A DNA stretch of 64,000 nt, taken from contig JACPVS010000014.1 in the NCBI GenBank assembly GCA_016197365.1, positions 1 to 64,000 of the forward strand, read 5' to 3'. A program made the translations under genes and the position numbers. A model generated the notes under the pieces. It was given only the letters and a program-made list of their open reading frames with translations. It was not told where the DNA came from and ran no database searches. The DNA is from Mycolicibacterium cosmeticum. Its GTDB lineage: Bacteria > Actinomycetota > Actinomycetes > Mycobacteriales > Mycobacteriaceae. Shown piece by piece: positions 18,961 through 27,718 of this stretch; the stretch's first letter is position 1; each line of letters begins with the position of its first letter.

Positions 18961-19319
18961 CGCGGCGACCACTCAGCAAATCGCCCCTCACCGTCGGGCA
19001 GGTAGCGGGTGACGCTCGTCACAGCACCGGCGGGCAAGGGGCCGTACAGGTGAGGGAAGCGCATCGACTCCGGATCGGTCGGCACCCCGGGTTCCCAGCG
19101 GACTGGATCGGTCAGCGCGGCGGGGTCGATGCCCAGCAACACCAGATCGGTTCGCCCGGCGTACAGCCGGTTGGCGGGCAGATGGACCTGCTCAGGGGCC
19201 GAAAGGTGGATGAAGCCGACCTCGGCCAGCGAGGCCGGGCGGTGCTCCCCGGCCCGCTGCGCAGCACTCCAGTCGTCTTCCGCACACAGGTGGACGAACA
19301 GTTCAGGGTCGCAAATCAT
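18957..19319 (-). CDS. DUF952 protein
   Basis: A 120-residue protein covering the whole DUF952 fold: FVHLCAEDDWSAAQ, then GFIHLSAPEQV, DLVLLGIDP and FPHLYGPLP. Conserved His residues in the FIHLS and FPHLYG blocks are typical. The family is related in fold to glutathione-S-transferase-like/ADP-ribosyl proteins but its reaction is unproven. The ATG at 19319 is chosen because the domain begins immediately; the longer frame upstream looks non-coding. It is coupled to the SDR gene. Confidence 0.85.
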   Translation of the reverse strand: MICDPELFVHLCAEDDWSAAQRAGEHRPASLAEVGFIHLSAPEQVHLPANRLYAGRTDLVLLGIDPAALTDPVRWEPGVPTDPESMRFPHLYGPLPAGAVTSVTRYLPDGEGRFAEWSPR

Positions 19320-19454
19320 GCGCTCAGCCTGCCTGCCCTGCAACGCGAGTCGCCAGTGAGACACGACACACCGGTAAACCCCAAGGGAACAAGGCCGGAA
19401 CCTCATACGTCTGACACAGTAGAACCACGCAACAAGCAGAACGGAGGACATGCC

Positions 19455-19652
19455 GTGAACGCCAACGCAATCCTGACCAGTCCGGAGCTGACCCGGGCCG
19501 ATCGCTGCGACCGCTGCGGTGCCGCTGCGCAAGTACGCGCAACGCTTCCGTCGGGCGCCGAGCTTCTGTTCTGCCAGCACCACGCCAATGAGCACGAAGC
19601 GAAGTTGATCGAGCAGGCGGCGGTGCTGGAGGTCAAGCCGGTCGACGCGTAG
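19455..19652 (+). CDS. Small conserved zinc-ribbon-like protein (DUF7455 type)
   Basis: A 65-residue protein with RCDRCGAAAQVRA, then LLFCQHHANEHE. The CxxC pair plus Cys-x-His-His could bind zinc. This small protein is widespread in actinobacteria, usually near sigA/sigB-type loci. The GTG at 19455 follows GGAGG-like ACGGAGGAC. It lies 17 bases upstream of the BrkB-like gene and may share its transcript. Function unknown. Confidence 0.8.
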   Translation: MNANAILTSPELTRADRCDRCGAAAQVRATLPSGAELLFCQHHANEHEAKLIEQAAVLEVKPVDA

Positions 19653-19669
19653 GGAATGCTGGACTGGTC

Positions 19670-20614
19670 ATGAGCGACCAGCCCCCCGCAAGACCGACGC
19701 GCCACCACATCTGGCCGATCACCCGGCGCACCCTTTCGAAAGCATGGGACGACTCGATCTTCTCCGAGGCGGCTCAAGCAGCCTTCTGGTGTGCGTTGTC
19801 CCTACCGCCGCTGTTGCTCGGCATGCTGGACAGCCTGGCTTACCTGGCACCACTGTTCGGGCCGGACACCCTGCCGACCATCGAGGCGCAGCTGATCAGC
19901 ACCTCGGGCCGGTTCTTCTCCCAGAACGTCGTCAACGAGATCATCGCGCCGACCATCTACGACATCGTGCGTGGAGCCCGCGGCGAGGTGGTCTCGTTGG
20001 GCTTCGTCATCTCGTTGTGGGCCGGGTCGTCGGCGATCTCTGCGTTCGTCGACTCGGTGGTCGAGGCCCACGATCAGACCGAACTGCGTCATCCCGTGCG
20101 GCAGCGCTTCTTCGCCCTCGGGCTGTACGTGGTGATGTTGATGTGCGCCGTGCTGACCGCGCCGTTCGTGGCGCTGGGCCCACGCAAGATCTCGGAGTCC
20201 ATCCCGGAGAGCTGGGACAACGTGCTGCAGTACGGGTACTACCCGGTGCTGGTGGTGGTGCTCGTGGTCGCGGTGACCGTGCTGTACCGGGTGTCACTGC
20301 CCTCGCCGCTGCCGACGCACCGGCTGGTGGTGGGCGCGGTGCTGGCGACGGCGGTGTTCCTCATCGCGACGGTGGGCCTGCGCATCTATCTGACCTGGAT
20401 CACCGCGACCGGCTACACCTACGGGGCGCTGGCCACGCCGATCGCGTTCCTGTTGTTCGCATTCCTGCTCGGCTTCGCGATCATGATCGGCGCCGAACTG
20501 AACGCGGCGGTCCAGGAGGAGTGGCCGGCCCCGGATACCCATGCGCGCCGCCTGCGGGAGTGGATCGAGGAGCGCTCCGACACCCGCAACGGCACGGGAC
20601 GTCCTACTTCTTGA
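19670..20614 (+). CDS. YihY/BrkB-family membrane protein
   Basis: A 314-residue protein with six hydrophobic segments. The family motif region is seen: SIFSEAAQAAFWCALSLPPLLL near the N-terminus, then GFVISLWAGSSAISAFVDSVVEAH, and a late LLFAFLLGFAIMIGAELNAAVQ. It is the ortholog by position of Rv2707. YihY/BrkB proteins are uncharacterised inner-membrane proteins despite an old RNase BN label. It overlaps the convergent DUF3039 gene by 11 bases. Confidence 0.88.
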   Translation: MSDQPPARPTRHHIWPITRRTLSKAWDDSIFSEAAQAAFWCALSLPPLLLGMLDSLAYLAPLFGPDTLPTIEAQLISTSGRFFSQNVVNEIIAPTIYDIVRGARGEVVSLGFVISLWAGSSAISAFVDSVVEAHDQTELRHPVRQRFFALGLYVVMLMCAVLTAPFVALGPRKISESIPESWDNVLQYGYYPVLVVVLVVAVTVLYRVSLPSPLPTHRLVVGAVLATAVFLIATVGLRIYLTWITATGYTYGALATPIAFLLFAFLLGFAIMIGAELNAAVQEEWPAPDTHARRLREWIEERSDTRNGTGRPTS

Positions 20615-20840
20615 GCTGCTCGTAGATCCGCTTGCAGTCCGCGCACACCGGCGAGCCCGGCTTGGCCGCCTTGGTCACCGGGAAGACCTCGCCGCACAGA
20701 GCCACGACATGCGTGCCCATCACGGCACTTTCGGTGATTTTTTCCTTCTTGACGTAGTGAAAGACCTTGGGGGCATCGTCGTCGGTGCCGTCGTCGACCT
20801 GTTCATCGGTGTCCGGGCGTTCGATCGTCTGCGTCTGCAT
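20604..20840 (-). CDS. DUF3039 protein
   Basis: A 78-residue protein with an acidic N-terminal third and the DUF3039 core HYVKKEKITESAVMGTHVVALCGEVFPV, followed by CADCKRIYEQL. Three Cys (one in LCGE and the CADC pair) and a His could form a zinc site. It is the ortholog of Rv2708c. The ATG at 20840 (MQTQTIERP) is chosen because the longer frame overlaps the start of the divergent DUF3099 gene. Function unknown. Confidence 0.88.
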   Translation of the reverse strand: MQTQTIERPDTDEQVDDGTDDDAPKVFHYVKKEKITESAVMGTHVVALCGEVFPVTKAAKPGSPVCADCKRIYEQLKK

Positions 20841-20895
20841 CCACTCATTGTGCCCGGCCCGTGCAGCACTCCAAAGATGTGGGACAGTGGAACTT

Positions 20896-21285
20896 ATGAA
20901 ACAAGGCTCGGAGCTGAGTTTCGACGACGACGGTCGACCGATCCTGATCACCCGCGCCGCCCTGCCCTATGAAGAGCAGCACCGCGCCAGGATGCGCAAG
21001 TACTTCACCTTGATGGCGTTTCGCATCCCGGCCCTGGTGCTGGCGGCCGTTGCGTACGGGGTCTGGCACAACGGTCTCATCTCCCTGGGCATCATCCTGC
21101 TGTCCGTTCCGCTGCCGTGGATGGCCGTGCTGATCGCCAATGACCGCCCGCCGCGCAAGGCGACCGAACCGCGCCGGTACGAGTCCGCCGGCCCGCACCG
21201 CACTCCCCTGTTCCCCACCGCCGAGCGCCCCGCGCTGCACCACGCGCCGCGCACCGACCGGGACCCGGAAACCGACCCTTCCTGA
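20896..21285 (+). CDS. DUF3099 membrane protein
   Basis: A 129-residue protein with two transmembrane helices in the middle (FRIPALVLAAVAYGVW and GIILLSVPLPWMAVLIAN), a cytosolic N-terminus beginning MKQGSELSFDDDGRPILIT and a Pro/Arg-rich tail. This is the DUF3099 arrangement, orthologous to Rv2709. It is divergent from the DUF3039 gene with 55 bases between and precedes sigB. Function unknown. Confidence 0.85.
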   Translation: MKQGSELSFDDDGRPILITRAALPYEEQHRARMRKYFTLMAFRIPALVLAAVAYGVWHNGLISLGIILLSVPLPWMAVLIANDRPPRKATEPRRYESAGPHRTPLFPTAERPALHHAPRTDRDPETDPS

Positions 21286-21389
21286 CGAGGTAGTTCCCAC
21301 CTGAGCGTGCTTCTTGTGCACTTCTCAGGACATTCTCAGGTCGTCGCGAAAAAACCGCAGGTCAATAGGTGTGACATCGGGAGCGAGCG

Positions 21390-21415
21390 GGAACTCTGAG
21401 CCCTGTACGGACGTT
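21390..21415 (+). promoter_or_regulatory. ECF sigma (SigE/SigH-type) promoter of sigB
   Basis: GGAAC at 21390-21394 and CGTT at 21412-21415 are separated by 17 bases, matching the GGAAC-N16-18-CGTT promoter recognised by SigE and SigH. In M. tuberculosis sigB is transcribed from such a promoter. It lies 38 bases before the sigB ATG. Confidence 0.8.
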
Positions 21416-21453
21416 GAACGCAGTGAAAGTTCCAGCCGATCAGGAGGGCGTAA

Positions 21454-22413
21454 ATGGCGATCGCCAGCATAAGCCGTGTCGACAGCGATCTGGACGCTCA
21501 GAGCCCAGCCGCCGATCTAGTCCGTGTGTATCTCAACGGCATCGGTAAGACCGCGCTGTTGACCGCAGCAGACGAAGTCGAGTTGGCCAAGCGCATCGAA
21601 GCGGGCCTGTACGCCCAGCACGTGCTGGACACGCGCAAGCGTCTCGGGGAAGCCCGCAAGAAGGACCTCGCCGCCGTCGTGCGCGACGGTGACGCCGCCC
21701 GCCGGCACCTGCTTGAGGCCAACCTGCGCCTCGTGGTGTCGCTGGCCAAGCGCTACACCGGACGCGGCATGCCGCTGCTGGATCTGATCCAGGAGGGCAA
21801 CCTCGGACTGATCCGCGCGATGGAGAAGTTCGACTACACAAAGGGATTCAAGTTCTCCACCTACGCGACGTGGTGGATCCGGCAGGCCATCACCCGCGGC
21901 ATGGCCGACCAGAGCCGCACCATCCGGCTCCCCGTCCACCTCGTCGAGCAGGTCAACAAGCTGGCCCGGATCAAGCGCGAGATGCACCAGAACCTCGGCC
22001 GCGAGGCCACCGACGAGGAACTCGCCGAGGAGTCCGGCATCCCGGTGGAGAAGATCAACGACCTCCTCGAGCACAGCCGCGACCCGGTGAGCCTGGACAT
22101 GCCGGTCGGTACCGATGAGGAGGCCCCGCTGGGCGACTTCATCGAGGACTCCGAGGCGATGTCGGCGGAGAACGCAGTCATCTCCGAGCTGCTGCACACC
22201 GACATCCGGTACGTGCTGGCCACCCTGGACGAGCGTGAGCAGCAGGTCATCCGGCTGCGCTTCGGCCTCGACGACGGCCAGCCGCGCACCCTCGACCAGA
22301 TCGGCAAGCTGTTCGGGCTGTCCCGCGAGCGGGTCCGCCAGATCGAGCGTGAGGTCATGGCCAAGCTGCGCAACGGCGAGCGCGCCGAACGTCTGCGGTC
22401 CTACGCCAGCTAG
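21454..22413 (+). CDS. sigB: Primary-like (group 2) sigma factor SigB
   Basis: A 319-residue stress and stationary-phase sigma factor closely related to SigA but lacking its long N-terminal tail. It begins with region 1.2 ([31 protein letters not shown]), then region 2 ([35 protein letters not shown]), region 3 and region 4.2 ([19 protein letters not shown]). It is the ortholog of Rv2710. A near-perfect AGGAGG lies before the ATG. A SigE/SigH-type promoter upstream and a UUCG-capped hairpin downstream frame it as its own transcript. Confidence 0.97.
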   Translation: MAIASISRVDSDLDAQSPAADLVRVYLNGIGKTALLTAADEVELAKRIEAGLYAQHVLDTRKRLGEARKKDLAAVVRDGDAARRHLLEANLRLVVSLAKRYTGRGMPLLDLIQEGNLGLIRAMEKFDYTKGFKFSTYATWWIRQAITRGMADQSRTIRLPVHLVEQVNKLARIKREMHQNLGREATDEELAEESGIPVEKINDLLEHSRDPVSLDMPVGTDEEAPLGDFIEDSEAMSAENAVISELLHTDIRYVLATLDEREQQVIRLRFGLDDGQPRTLDQIGKLFGLSRERVRQIEREVMAKLRNGERAERLRSYAS

Positions 22414-22440
22414 GCGAGCCTGCGAGGACCTTTCCCCGGT

Positions 22441-22470
22441 GATGCCCGTCGCGTTCGCGCGGCGGGCATC
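22441..22470 (+). terminator. Stem-loop terminator after sigB
   Basis: Arms of 13 bases (22441-22453 and 22458-22470) pair with a single G-U, closed by a TTCG tetraloop. GATGCCCG opens the left arm and CGGGCATC closes the right. There is no T tract, as is usual for mycobacterial intrinsic terminators. Confidence 0.7.
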
Positions 22471-22557
22471 ACACTGTCGGGTGGGGGATGTTGCACCCCT
22501 GTTCAGACGGTCAGACCGGTAGACTCGGCGGTTGACGGAGGGCCTGGAAGGTAGCGC

Positions 22558-23262
22558 ATGAATGATCTGATCGACACCACCGAGATGTACCTGCGGACCA
22601 TCTACGACCTCGAGGAAGAGGGCGTGGTGCCCTTGCGTGCCCGGATCGCCGAACGTCTCGAGCAGAGCGGGCCGACCGTCAGCCAGACCGTCTCCAGGAT
22701 GGAACGCGACGGGCTGCTGCATGTCGCGGGTGACCGCCATCTCGAACTCACCGAGAAGGGCCGCTACCTGGCCGTCTCGGTGATGCGCAAGCACCGCCTC
22801 GCCGAACGTCTGCTTGTCGACGTCATCGGGCTGCCCTGGGAAGAAGTGCACGCCGAGGCCTGCCGCTGGGAACACGTCATGAGCGAGGACGTCGAGCGTC
22901 GCCTCCTTCAGGTCCTCAAGAACCCCACCACGTCCCCGTTCGGCAACCCCATCCCCGGGCTGTCCGAGCTGGGCTACGGCGACGGCGCCGGACGCGAGGA
23001 CGCAAACCTGGTGCGGCTCACCGAACTACCGGCTGGATCCCCGGTCGCGGTGGTCGTGCGCCAACTCACCGAACACGTCCAGGGCGACGTCGAACTGATC
23101 AGCAAGCTCAAGGATGCCGGCGTGGTGCCCAACGCCAGGGTCACCGTGCAGGTGAGCGACGAGCCGGGCGGGCAGGGCGGCGTGCTGATCCTGATTCCCG
23201 GGCATCAGGAAGTCGAGCTGCCGCACCAGATGGCCCACGCCGTCAAGGTCGAGAAGGCCTAG
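22558..23262 (+). CDS. ideR: Iron-dependent repressor/activator IdeR
   Basis: A 234-residue DtxR-family regulator that, with Fe2+, represses siderophore genes and activates iron storage. The winged HTH is residues 1-73 (SGPTVSQTVSRMERDGLL is the recognition part). Every known metal ligand is in register: Met10, His79, Glu83, His98, Cys102, Glu105 and His106. A C-terminal SH3-like domain completes it. It is the ortholog of Rv2711. Its stop and that of the convergent DUF4192 gene share one CTAG. No IdeR box was seen upstream. Confidence 0.97.
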   Translation: MNDLIDTTEMYLRTIYDLEEEGVVPLRARIAERLEQSGPTVSQTVSRMERDGLLHVAGDRHLELTEKGRYLAVSVMRKHRLAERLLVDVIGLPWEEVHAEACRWEHVMSEDVERRLLQVLKNPTTSPFGNPIPGLSELGYGDGAGREDANLVRLTELPAGSPVAVVVRQLTEHVQGDVELISKLKDAGVVPNARVTVQVSDEPGGQGGVLILIPGHQEVELPHQMAHAVKVEKA

Positions 23263-24275
23263 CGGCCGCGCTGCCCGAACGCCAGCCGGGCGGGCAGCCG
23301 CACACCGAGCTGCGCCGCCGTCCGGTAGCCGGTGAGCGCGAGTTCGCGGATCTGCCGGGGATGCATCCCCGCCTGCAGAGCCTGGTCGAGCATGCCCGCC
23401 ATCCGGTGCGTGGACTGACACTTCAGCGCCGCCTCCAACGAGATCCCGGCCAGCGGACCGTCACCGCGCGCGTAGGCCGAAAAGGCCACCAGCACCAGCG
23501 CCTCGGCCCGCCAGGGCTCCGGCAGGATTCGCGCCAGCCGCGTCCACAACGATTCGGCTTCGCCGGCCCGCTCCCCGACCGCCAGCGCGTAGAGCGTGTC
23601 CCGGACCAGCGGATCGGTGAGCGCGCGCGCCAGCGTGGCGACGTCCGCGTCGTCGAGTTCCGTATCGTCGCGCACCTGCGCGGCCAGCTGCAGGGCCAGC
23701 CGCACCCCTGCCGCGGCCGCATCCTTGTCACCCGGTGGGGCGCAACGGTTTATCGCCTCCCGCAGACGGGCGCCACGTTCCGCGTCGACGACGCCGACGA
23801 CCTGCTCCAACTCCTCGCGCCTGCCGTAGAGCCTGCGCCCGTCGAGCACCGCGGCCGCGGCCATCGGCGAGGCTTCCGGATTGTCGATCACCCCGCCTGC
23901 GCCGCACCCGTCGACGCAGAACCACCGGCCGCCCGGAGCCAGCCGGTCCACCACCAGCGCGGCCAGCAGGACGATCCCGTAGTCGTCCAGCGACATGGCC
24001 AGCTCGTCGGCGAGTTCGAAGTGCTCAGCCGCCTCCTCGTCGACGATCACGGCGATCGCCGAGTCCGGGCTCGACGACGCCACCACCGACGCTAAATGCT
24101 CGGTGCCCGACGTGAGTGCGGTGCTCAGATCCATCCGCAGCACGGGACCCATGTCGCCACGATCGATGGTGATGAGGACCAGCGACTGGACGGGGACGAA
24201 GCCGAGCACCGCTGGCAGCGCAGCGATCAGGGCGGCCGGGCGGTCGAGATCGGTGAGACGAGGTTGTGAGGTCAT
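23259..24275 (-). CDS. DUF4192 protein
   Basis: A 338-residue soluble protein spanning the whole DUF4192 family: PAALIAALPAVLGFVPVQSLVLITI at the N-terminus, FCVDGCGAGG in the middle, and a C-terminal Trp/Ala-rich helical region with EPWRAEALVLVAFSAYARGDGPLAGI. It is the ortholog by position of Rv2712c. The ATG at 24275 is used because 37 further upstream residues have no family similarity. It overlaps ideR at the stops. Function unknown. Confidence 0.87.
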   Translation of the reverse strand: MTSQPRLTDLDRPAALIAALPAVLGFVPVQSLVLITIDRGDMGPVLRMDLSTALTSGTEHLASVVASSSPDSAIAVIVDEEAAEHFELADELAMSLDDYGIVLLAALVVDRLAPGGRWFCVDGCGAGGVIDNPEASPMAAAAVLDGRRLYGRREELEQVVGVVDAERGARLREAINRCAPPGDKDAAAAGVRLALQLAAQVRDDTELDDADVATLARALTDPLVRDTLYALAVGERAGEAESLWTRLARILPEPWRAEALVLVAFSAYARGDGPLAGISLEAALKCQSTHRMAGMLDQALQAGMHPRQIRELALTGYRTAAQLGVRLPARLAFGQRGR

Positions 24276-24333
24276 ACCAAGACCGTCACAGGCCGCACCG
24301 TCACCCAGAGCGCGAAACGGGGCGTGACGGCGC

Positions 24334-24369
24334 CAACTGTGGATGAATCGGCAACTGTGGATTGATCGA
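24334..24369 (+). repeat. Two tandem 18-base repeats with DnaA-box-like cores
   Basis: CAACTGTGGATGAATCGG is followed directly by CAACTGTGGATTGATCGA, 15 of 18 bases identical. Each contains TGTGGAT, close to the complement of a DnaA box. They lie between the divergent DUF4192 and sthA genes. Confidence 0.5.
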
Positions 24370-24437
24370 CTGTTGTTCACCCGCAATTAGACGGCGTCGG
24401 CGTGCGAGATGACCGGAACGGGCGTAGGACTGCACAC

Positions 24438-25853
24438 ATGGGTTCCATGCAGGAGTACGACCTCGTCGTCATCGGGTCCGGCCCGGGTGGTCAGCGTGCG
24501 GCCATCGCCGCGGCCAAACTCGGCAAGTCGGTTGCAGTCATCGAGCGGGGCATGATGCTCGGCGGCGTCTGCGTCAACACGGGCACGATCCCGTCGAAGA
24601 CGTTGCGCGAGGCCGTCGTCTACCTCACCGGGATGAGTCAGCGCGAGCTGTATGGCGCCAGCTACCGGGTCAAGGACAAGATCACCCCGGCCGATCTGCT
24701 GGCGCGCACCCAGCACGTGATCAGCAAGGAGATCGATGTGGTTCGCTCGCAGCTGATGCGCAACCGTGTCGAGCTCTACGTCGGGCTCGGCCGGTTCATC
24801 GATGAGCACACCGTCCTGATCGACGATCCCGGCCGCGCCGAGCGGATCACCGTCCGCGGCGCGAACATCGTCATCGCGACCGGCACCAAACCCGCCCGCC
24901 CCGCCGGCGTCGAGTTCGACGAGAACCGGGTGCTGGACTCCGACGGCATCCTGGACCTCAAATCCATCCCGACCTCGATGGTGGTGGTCGGCGCGGGCGT
25001 GATCGGCATCGAGTACGCCTCGATGTTCGCCGCGCTGGGCACCAAGGTGACCGTCGTGGAGAAGCGCGACACGATGCTGGAGTTCTGCGATCCCGAGATC
25101 GTCGAGGCGCTCCGGTTCCACCTGCGCGACCTGGCGGTCACCTTCCGGTTCGGTGAGGAGGTGACCGCGGTCGACGTCGGCTCCGCGGGCACCGTCACCA
25201 CGTTGGCCAGCGGCAAGCAGATCCCGGCCGAGACCGTGATGTATTCGGCAGGGCGCCAGGGTCAGACCGACCATCTGGACCTGGTCAACGCCGGCCTGGA
25301 GGCCGACGCCCGCGGCCGCATCTTCGTCGACGACAACTTCGCGACGAAGGTCGACCACATCTACGCCGTCGGTGACGTGATCGGCTTCCCCGCCCTGGCC
25401 GCGACCTCGATGGAGCAGGGCCGCCTCGCCGCGTGTCACGCGTTCGGCGAGCCCACCAAGGGGATGATGGATCTGCAGCCGATCGGCATCTACTCCATCC
25501 CCGAGGTGTCCTATGTGGGCGCCACCGAGGTGGATCTGACCAAGGACTCGATCCCCTACGAGGTCGGTGTCTCCCGCTACCGCGAACTGGCCCGCGGGCA
25601 GATCGCCGGTGACTCCTACGGGATGCTCAAACTGTTGGTGTCGACCGAGGACCTGCGGATCCTCGGGGTGCACATCTTCGGCACCGCCGCCACCGAACTG
25701 GTGCACATCGGTCAGGCCGTGATGGGCTGCGGCGGCACCGTGCAGTACCTGGTCGACGCGGTGTTCAACTACCCCACCTTCTCCGAGGCCTACAAGGTGG
25801 CAGCGCTGGACGTGATGAACAAGCTGCGGGCACTGAGCCAGTTCAAGCGCTAA
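24438..25853 (+). CDS. sthA: Soluble pyridine nucleotide transhydrogenase
   Basis: A 471-residue FAD enzyme that transfers reducing equivalents between NADPH and NAD+. The FAD loop GSGPGG is near residues 13-18, and the motif [13 protein letters not shown] carries only the first Cys (Cys45), with Thr50 where dithiol reductases have the second Cys. That marks SthA rather than lipoamide dehydrogenase. The NAD(P) loop GAGVIG, the FAD-binding [13 protein letters not shown] and a C-terminal dimer domain follow. It is the ortholog of Rv2713. The ATG at 24438 is the first in frame after a -10-like TAGGACT; the ATG at 24447 would give the 468-residue length of the tuberculosis protein. Confidence 0.94.
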   Translation: MGSMQEYDLVVIGSGPGGQRAAIAAAKLGKSVAVIERGMMLGGVCVNTGTIPSKTLREAVVYLTGMSQRELYGASYRVKDKITPADLLARTQHVISKEIDVVRSQLMRNRVELYVGLGRFIDEHTVLIDDPGRAERITVRGANIVIATGTKPARPAGVEFDENRVLDSDGILDLKSIPTSMVVVGAGVIGIEYASMFAALGTKVTVVEKRDTMLEFCDPEIVEALRFHLRDLAVTFRFGEEVTAVDVGSAGTVTTLASGKQIPAETVMYSAGRQGQTDHLDLVNAGLEADARGRIFVDDNFATKVDHIYAVGDVIGFPALAATSMEQGRLAACHAFGEPTKGMMDLQPIGIYSIPEVSYVGATEVDLTKDSIPYEVGVSRYRELARGQIAGDSYGMLKLLVSTEDLRILGVHIFGTAATELVHIGQAVMGCGGTVQYLVDAVFNYPTFSEAYKVAALDVMNKLRALSQFKR

Positions 25854-26617
25854 CAGTCCCCCACCGACGAGTCCGGGGTCTGATCCCCCGGACCGTGCGC
25901 CTCCGCCCGGGTCAGCAGATCTTCCGGTGCCTGGTCGAAAGGTGGTGAATAGGAAAGGTTTTCGGCGCACCCACCACCGTCGAGGCCACCGGTCAGTCCG
26001 GTGATGGTGGACCCGACCAGCCAGGGTGAGCCGCTGGTGCCGTCCACCAGCCCACCGCAGCGCAACAACGGGAACCCGGCCTTGGTGGTGCCGGTCGGGG
26101 CGTGACAGCCGATCGGGCCGCCCCCGACGCCCATCGGATAGCCGGTGACCGCCACATCGGTGCCCGGTGCCGGTGCGCTTCCCAACCGGAGCCCACCCCC
26201 GACCGATGCGGCCAAGGACCCGGCGCCGGCCCTGCTGACCCGAGCGATGGCGAAATCGGCACGCGGATTCTGATTCGCGCTCCACCGCGGGTCCAGGTAG
26301 ACGGTGTCGACATGCCAAAGATCGTCGTCAGCCGCCGCACCGGCGAATCCGGCCGCGAAGTTCGCGTCCGCGCCGCCGTCCAGGCAATGCGCCGCGGTGA
26401 GGATCAGATCTCCGCCCGGCGAATCCAGCACGGCCGCCGTGCAGGCGTGCAGGTCACCGCCACCGACGAACAGCGCGCCGATGCGCCGGTCGGGCGTGAC
26501 TGGCCCCGCTTCCGGAGCGCCCGACTGGACGACGGAACTCCGTCGAACCTGGGGTGCGGCGGCGCAGCCGGCGAGCAACGCGCCCGCCAGCGCCACCACC
26601 GTTACCCTCACCGTCAT
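25850..26617 (-). CDS. Trypsin-like serine protease lipoprotein
   Basis: A 255-residue secreted lipoprotein. The signal peptide ends in the lipobox LLAGC (Cys18). The chymotrypsin-fold triad is visible as His77 (LTAAHCLD), Asp121 (RADFAIARV) and Ser197 (DGTSGSPW). Extra Cys pairs could make disulfides. The ATG at 26617 is preferred; a GTG two codons upstream is possible. It converges on sthA, overlapping by four bases, and is divergent from the PAC2 gene. It is not part of the tuberculosis gene order here. The substrate is unknown. Confidence 0.85.
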   Translation of the reverse strand: MTVRVTVVALAGALLAGCAAAPQVRRSSVVQSGAPEAGPVTPDRRIGALFVGGGDLHACTAAVLDSPGGDLILTAAHCLDGGADANFAAGFAGAAADDDLWHVDTVYLDPRWSANQNPRADFAIARVSRAGAGSLAASVGGGLRLGSAPAPGTDVAVTGYPMGVGGGPIGCHAPTGTTKAGFPLLRCGGLVDGTSGSPWLVGSTITGLTGGLDGGGCAENLSYSPPFDQAPEDLLTRAEAHGPGDQTPDSSVGDC

Positions 26618-26734
26618 TCGCACGACATGATCCTGCCCGAGAAACCTGTTGAAGGTGCTGGGAGCGCATAGCCGGGGGCCGCACGCGGCCAGGCGACAAA
26701 ATGCGAGACACTAGGTGAAGAGGAGGTGACGCGC

Positions 26735-27709
26735 ATGGACGATCAACCAGACCATCCAGAACCGCACTACCAGCCCGAACAGACCGGTATGTACGAGCTG
26801 GAGTTTCCGGCCCCCCAGTTGTCCTCGTCGGACGGCCGGGGTCCGGTGTTGATCCACGCGCTCGAGGGATTCTCGGACGCGGGTCACGCCGTCAAACTGG
26901 CGACCCAGCATCTGAAGGACACGCTGGACATCGAGTTGGTGGCGTCGTTCGCCGTCGATGAGCTGCTGGACTACCGGTCCCGGCGACCACTGATGACCTT
27001 CAAGACCGATCACTTCACCGGCTACGAGCAGCCCGAACTGAACCTTTACGCGCTGCGCGACACCGTGGGAACACCGTTCCTGCTGCTCGCAGGCCTGGAG
27101 CCGGATCTGCGCTGGGAGCGTTTCATCACCGCGGTGCGCCTGCTGTCCGAGCGCCTCGGCGTCCGCCAGGTGATCGGGCTGGGCACCATCCCGATGGCGG
27201 TGCCGCACACCCGGCCCGTCACGCTCACCGCACACTCGACCAACAAGGACCTCATCACGGAGTACACGCCGTGGGTGGGCGAGGTGCAGGTGCCGGCCAG
27301 CGTGTCGAACCTGCTGGAGTTCCGGATGGGCCAGCACGGTCACGACGCGATGGGCTTCACCGTGCACGTGCCGCACTACCTGGCACAGACACCGTTCCCG
27401 CCGGCGGCAGAGACGCTGTTGGCCGAGGTGTCACGTTCGGCGGCCCTGCAGATCCCGCTGACCGCACTCGGGGAAGCCGCCGCCGAGGTGCACACCAAGA
27501 TCAACGAGCAGGTGTCGGCGAGTGCCGAGGTCGCTCAGGTGGTGACGGCACTGGAGCAACAGTACGATGCATTCGTCGCCGCCCAGGAAAACCGCTCGTT
27601 GTTGGCCCACGACGAGAATCTGCCCAGCGGCGACGAATTGGGCGCAGAGTTCGAGCGGTTCCTGGCGCAGCAAGCTGACGACAACAACGGGGATGACACA
27701 TCTAGCTGA
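26735..27709 (+). CDS. PAC2-family (proteasome assembly chaperone-like) protein
   Basis: A 324-residue cytosolic protein of the PAC2 superfamily with ALEGFSDAGHAVKLATQHL, LLDYRSRRPLMTF, GLGTIPMAVPHTRP and a helical C-terminal region containing EVAQVVTALEQQYD. Its length equals that of Rv2714, whose structure is known and whose role is not. A perfect AGGAGG stands eight bases before the ATG at 26735. It lies nine bases upstream of the hydrolase gene, so the two form an operon. Confidence 0.9.
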   Translation: MDDQPDHPEPHYQPEQTGMYELEFPAPQLSSSDGRGPVLIHALEGFSDAGHAVKLATQHLKDTLDIELVASFAVDELLDYRSRRPLMTFKTDHFTGYEQPELNLYALRDTVGTPFLLLAGLEPDLRWERFITAVRLLSERLGVRQVIGLGTIPMAVPHTRPVTLTAHSTNKDLITEYTPWVGEVQVPASVSNLLEFRMGQHGHDAMGFTVHVPHYLAQTPFPPAAETLLAEVSRSAALQIPLTALGEAAAEVHTKINEQVSASAEVAQVVTALEQQYDAFVAAQENRSLLAHDENLPSGDELGAEFERFLAQQADDNNGDDTSS

Positions 27710-27718
27710 TTGGCGGAG

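Noticed and set aside
22471..22557. An IdeR box upstream of ideR.
   Set aside because: No sequence close to the TTAGGTTAGGCTAACCTAA pattern was found in the gap.
24387..26318. A 643-codon minus-strand frame across sthA.
   Set aside because: It is antisense to sthA and runs into the serine protease gene in another frame; no family features.
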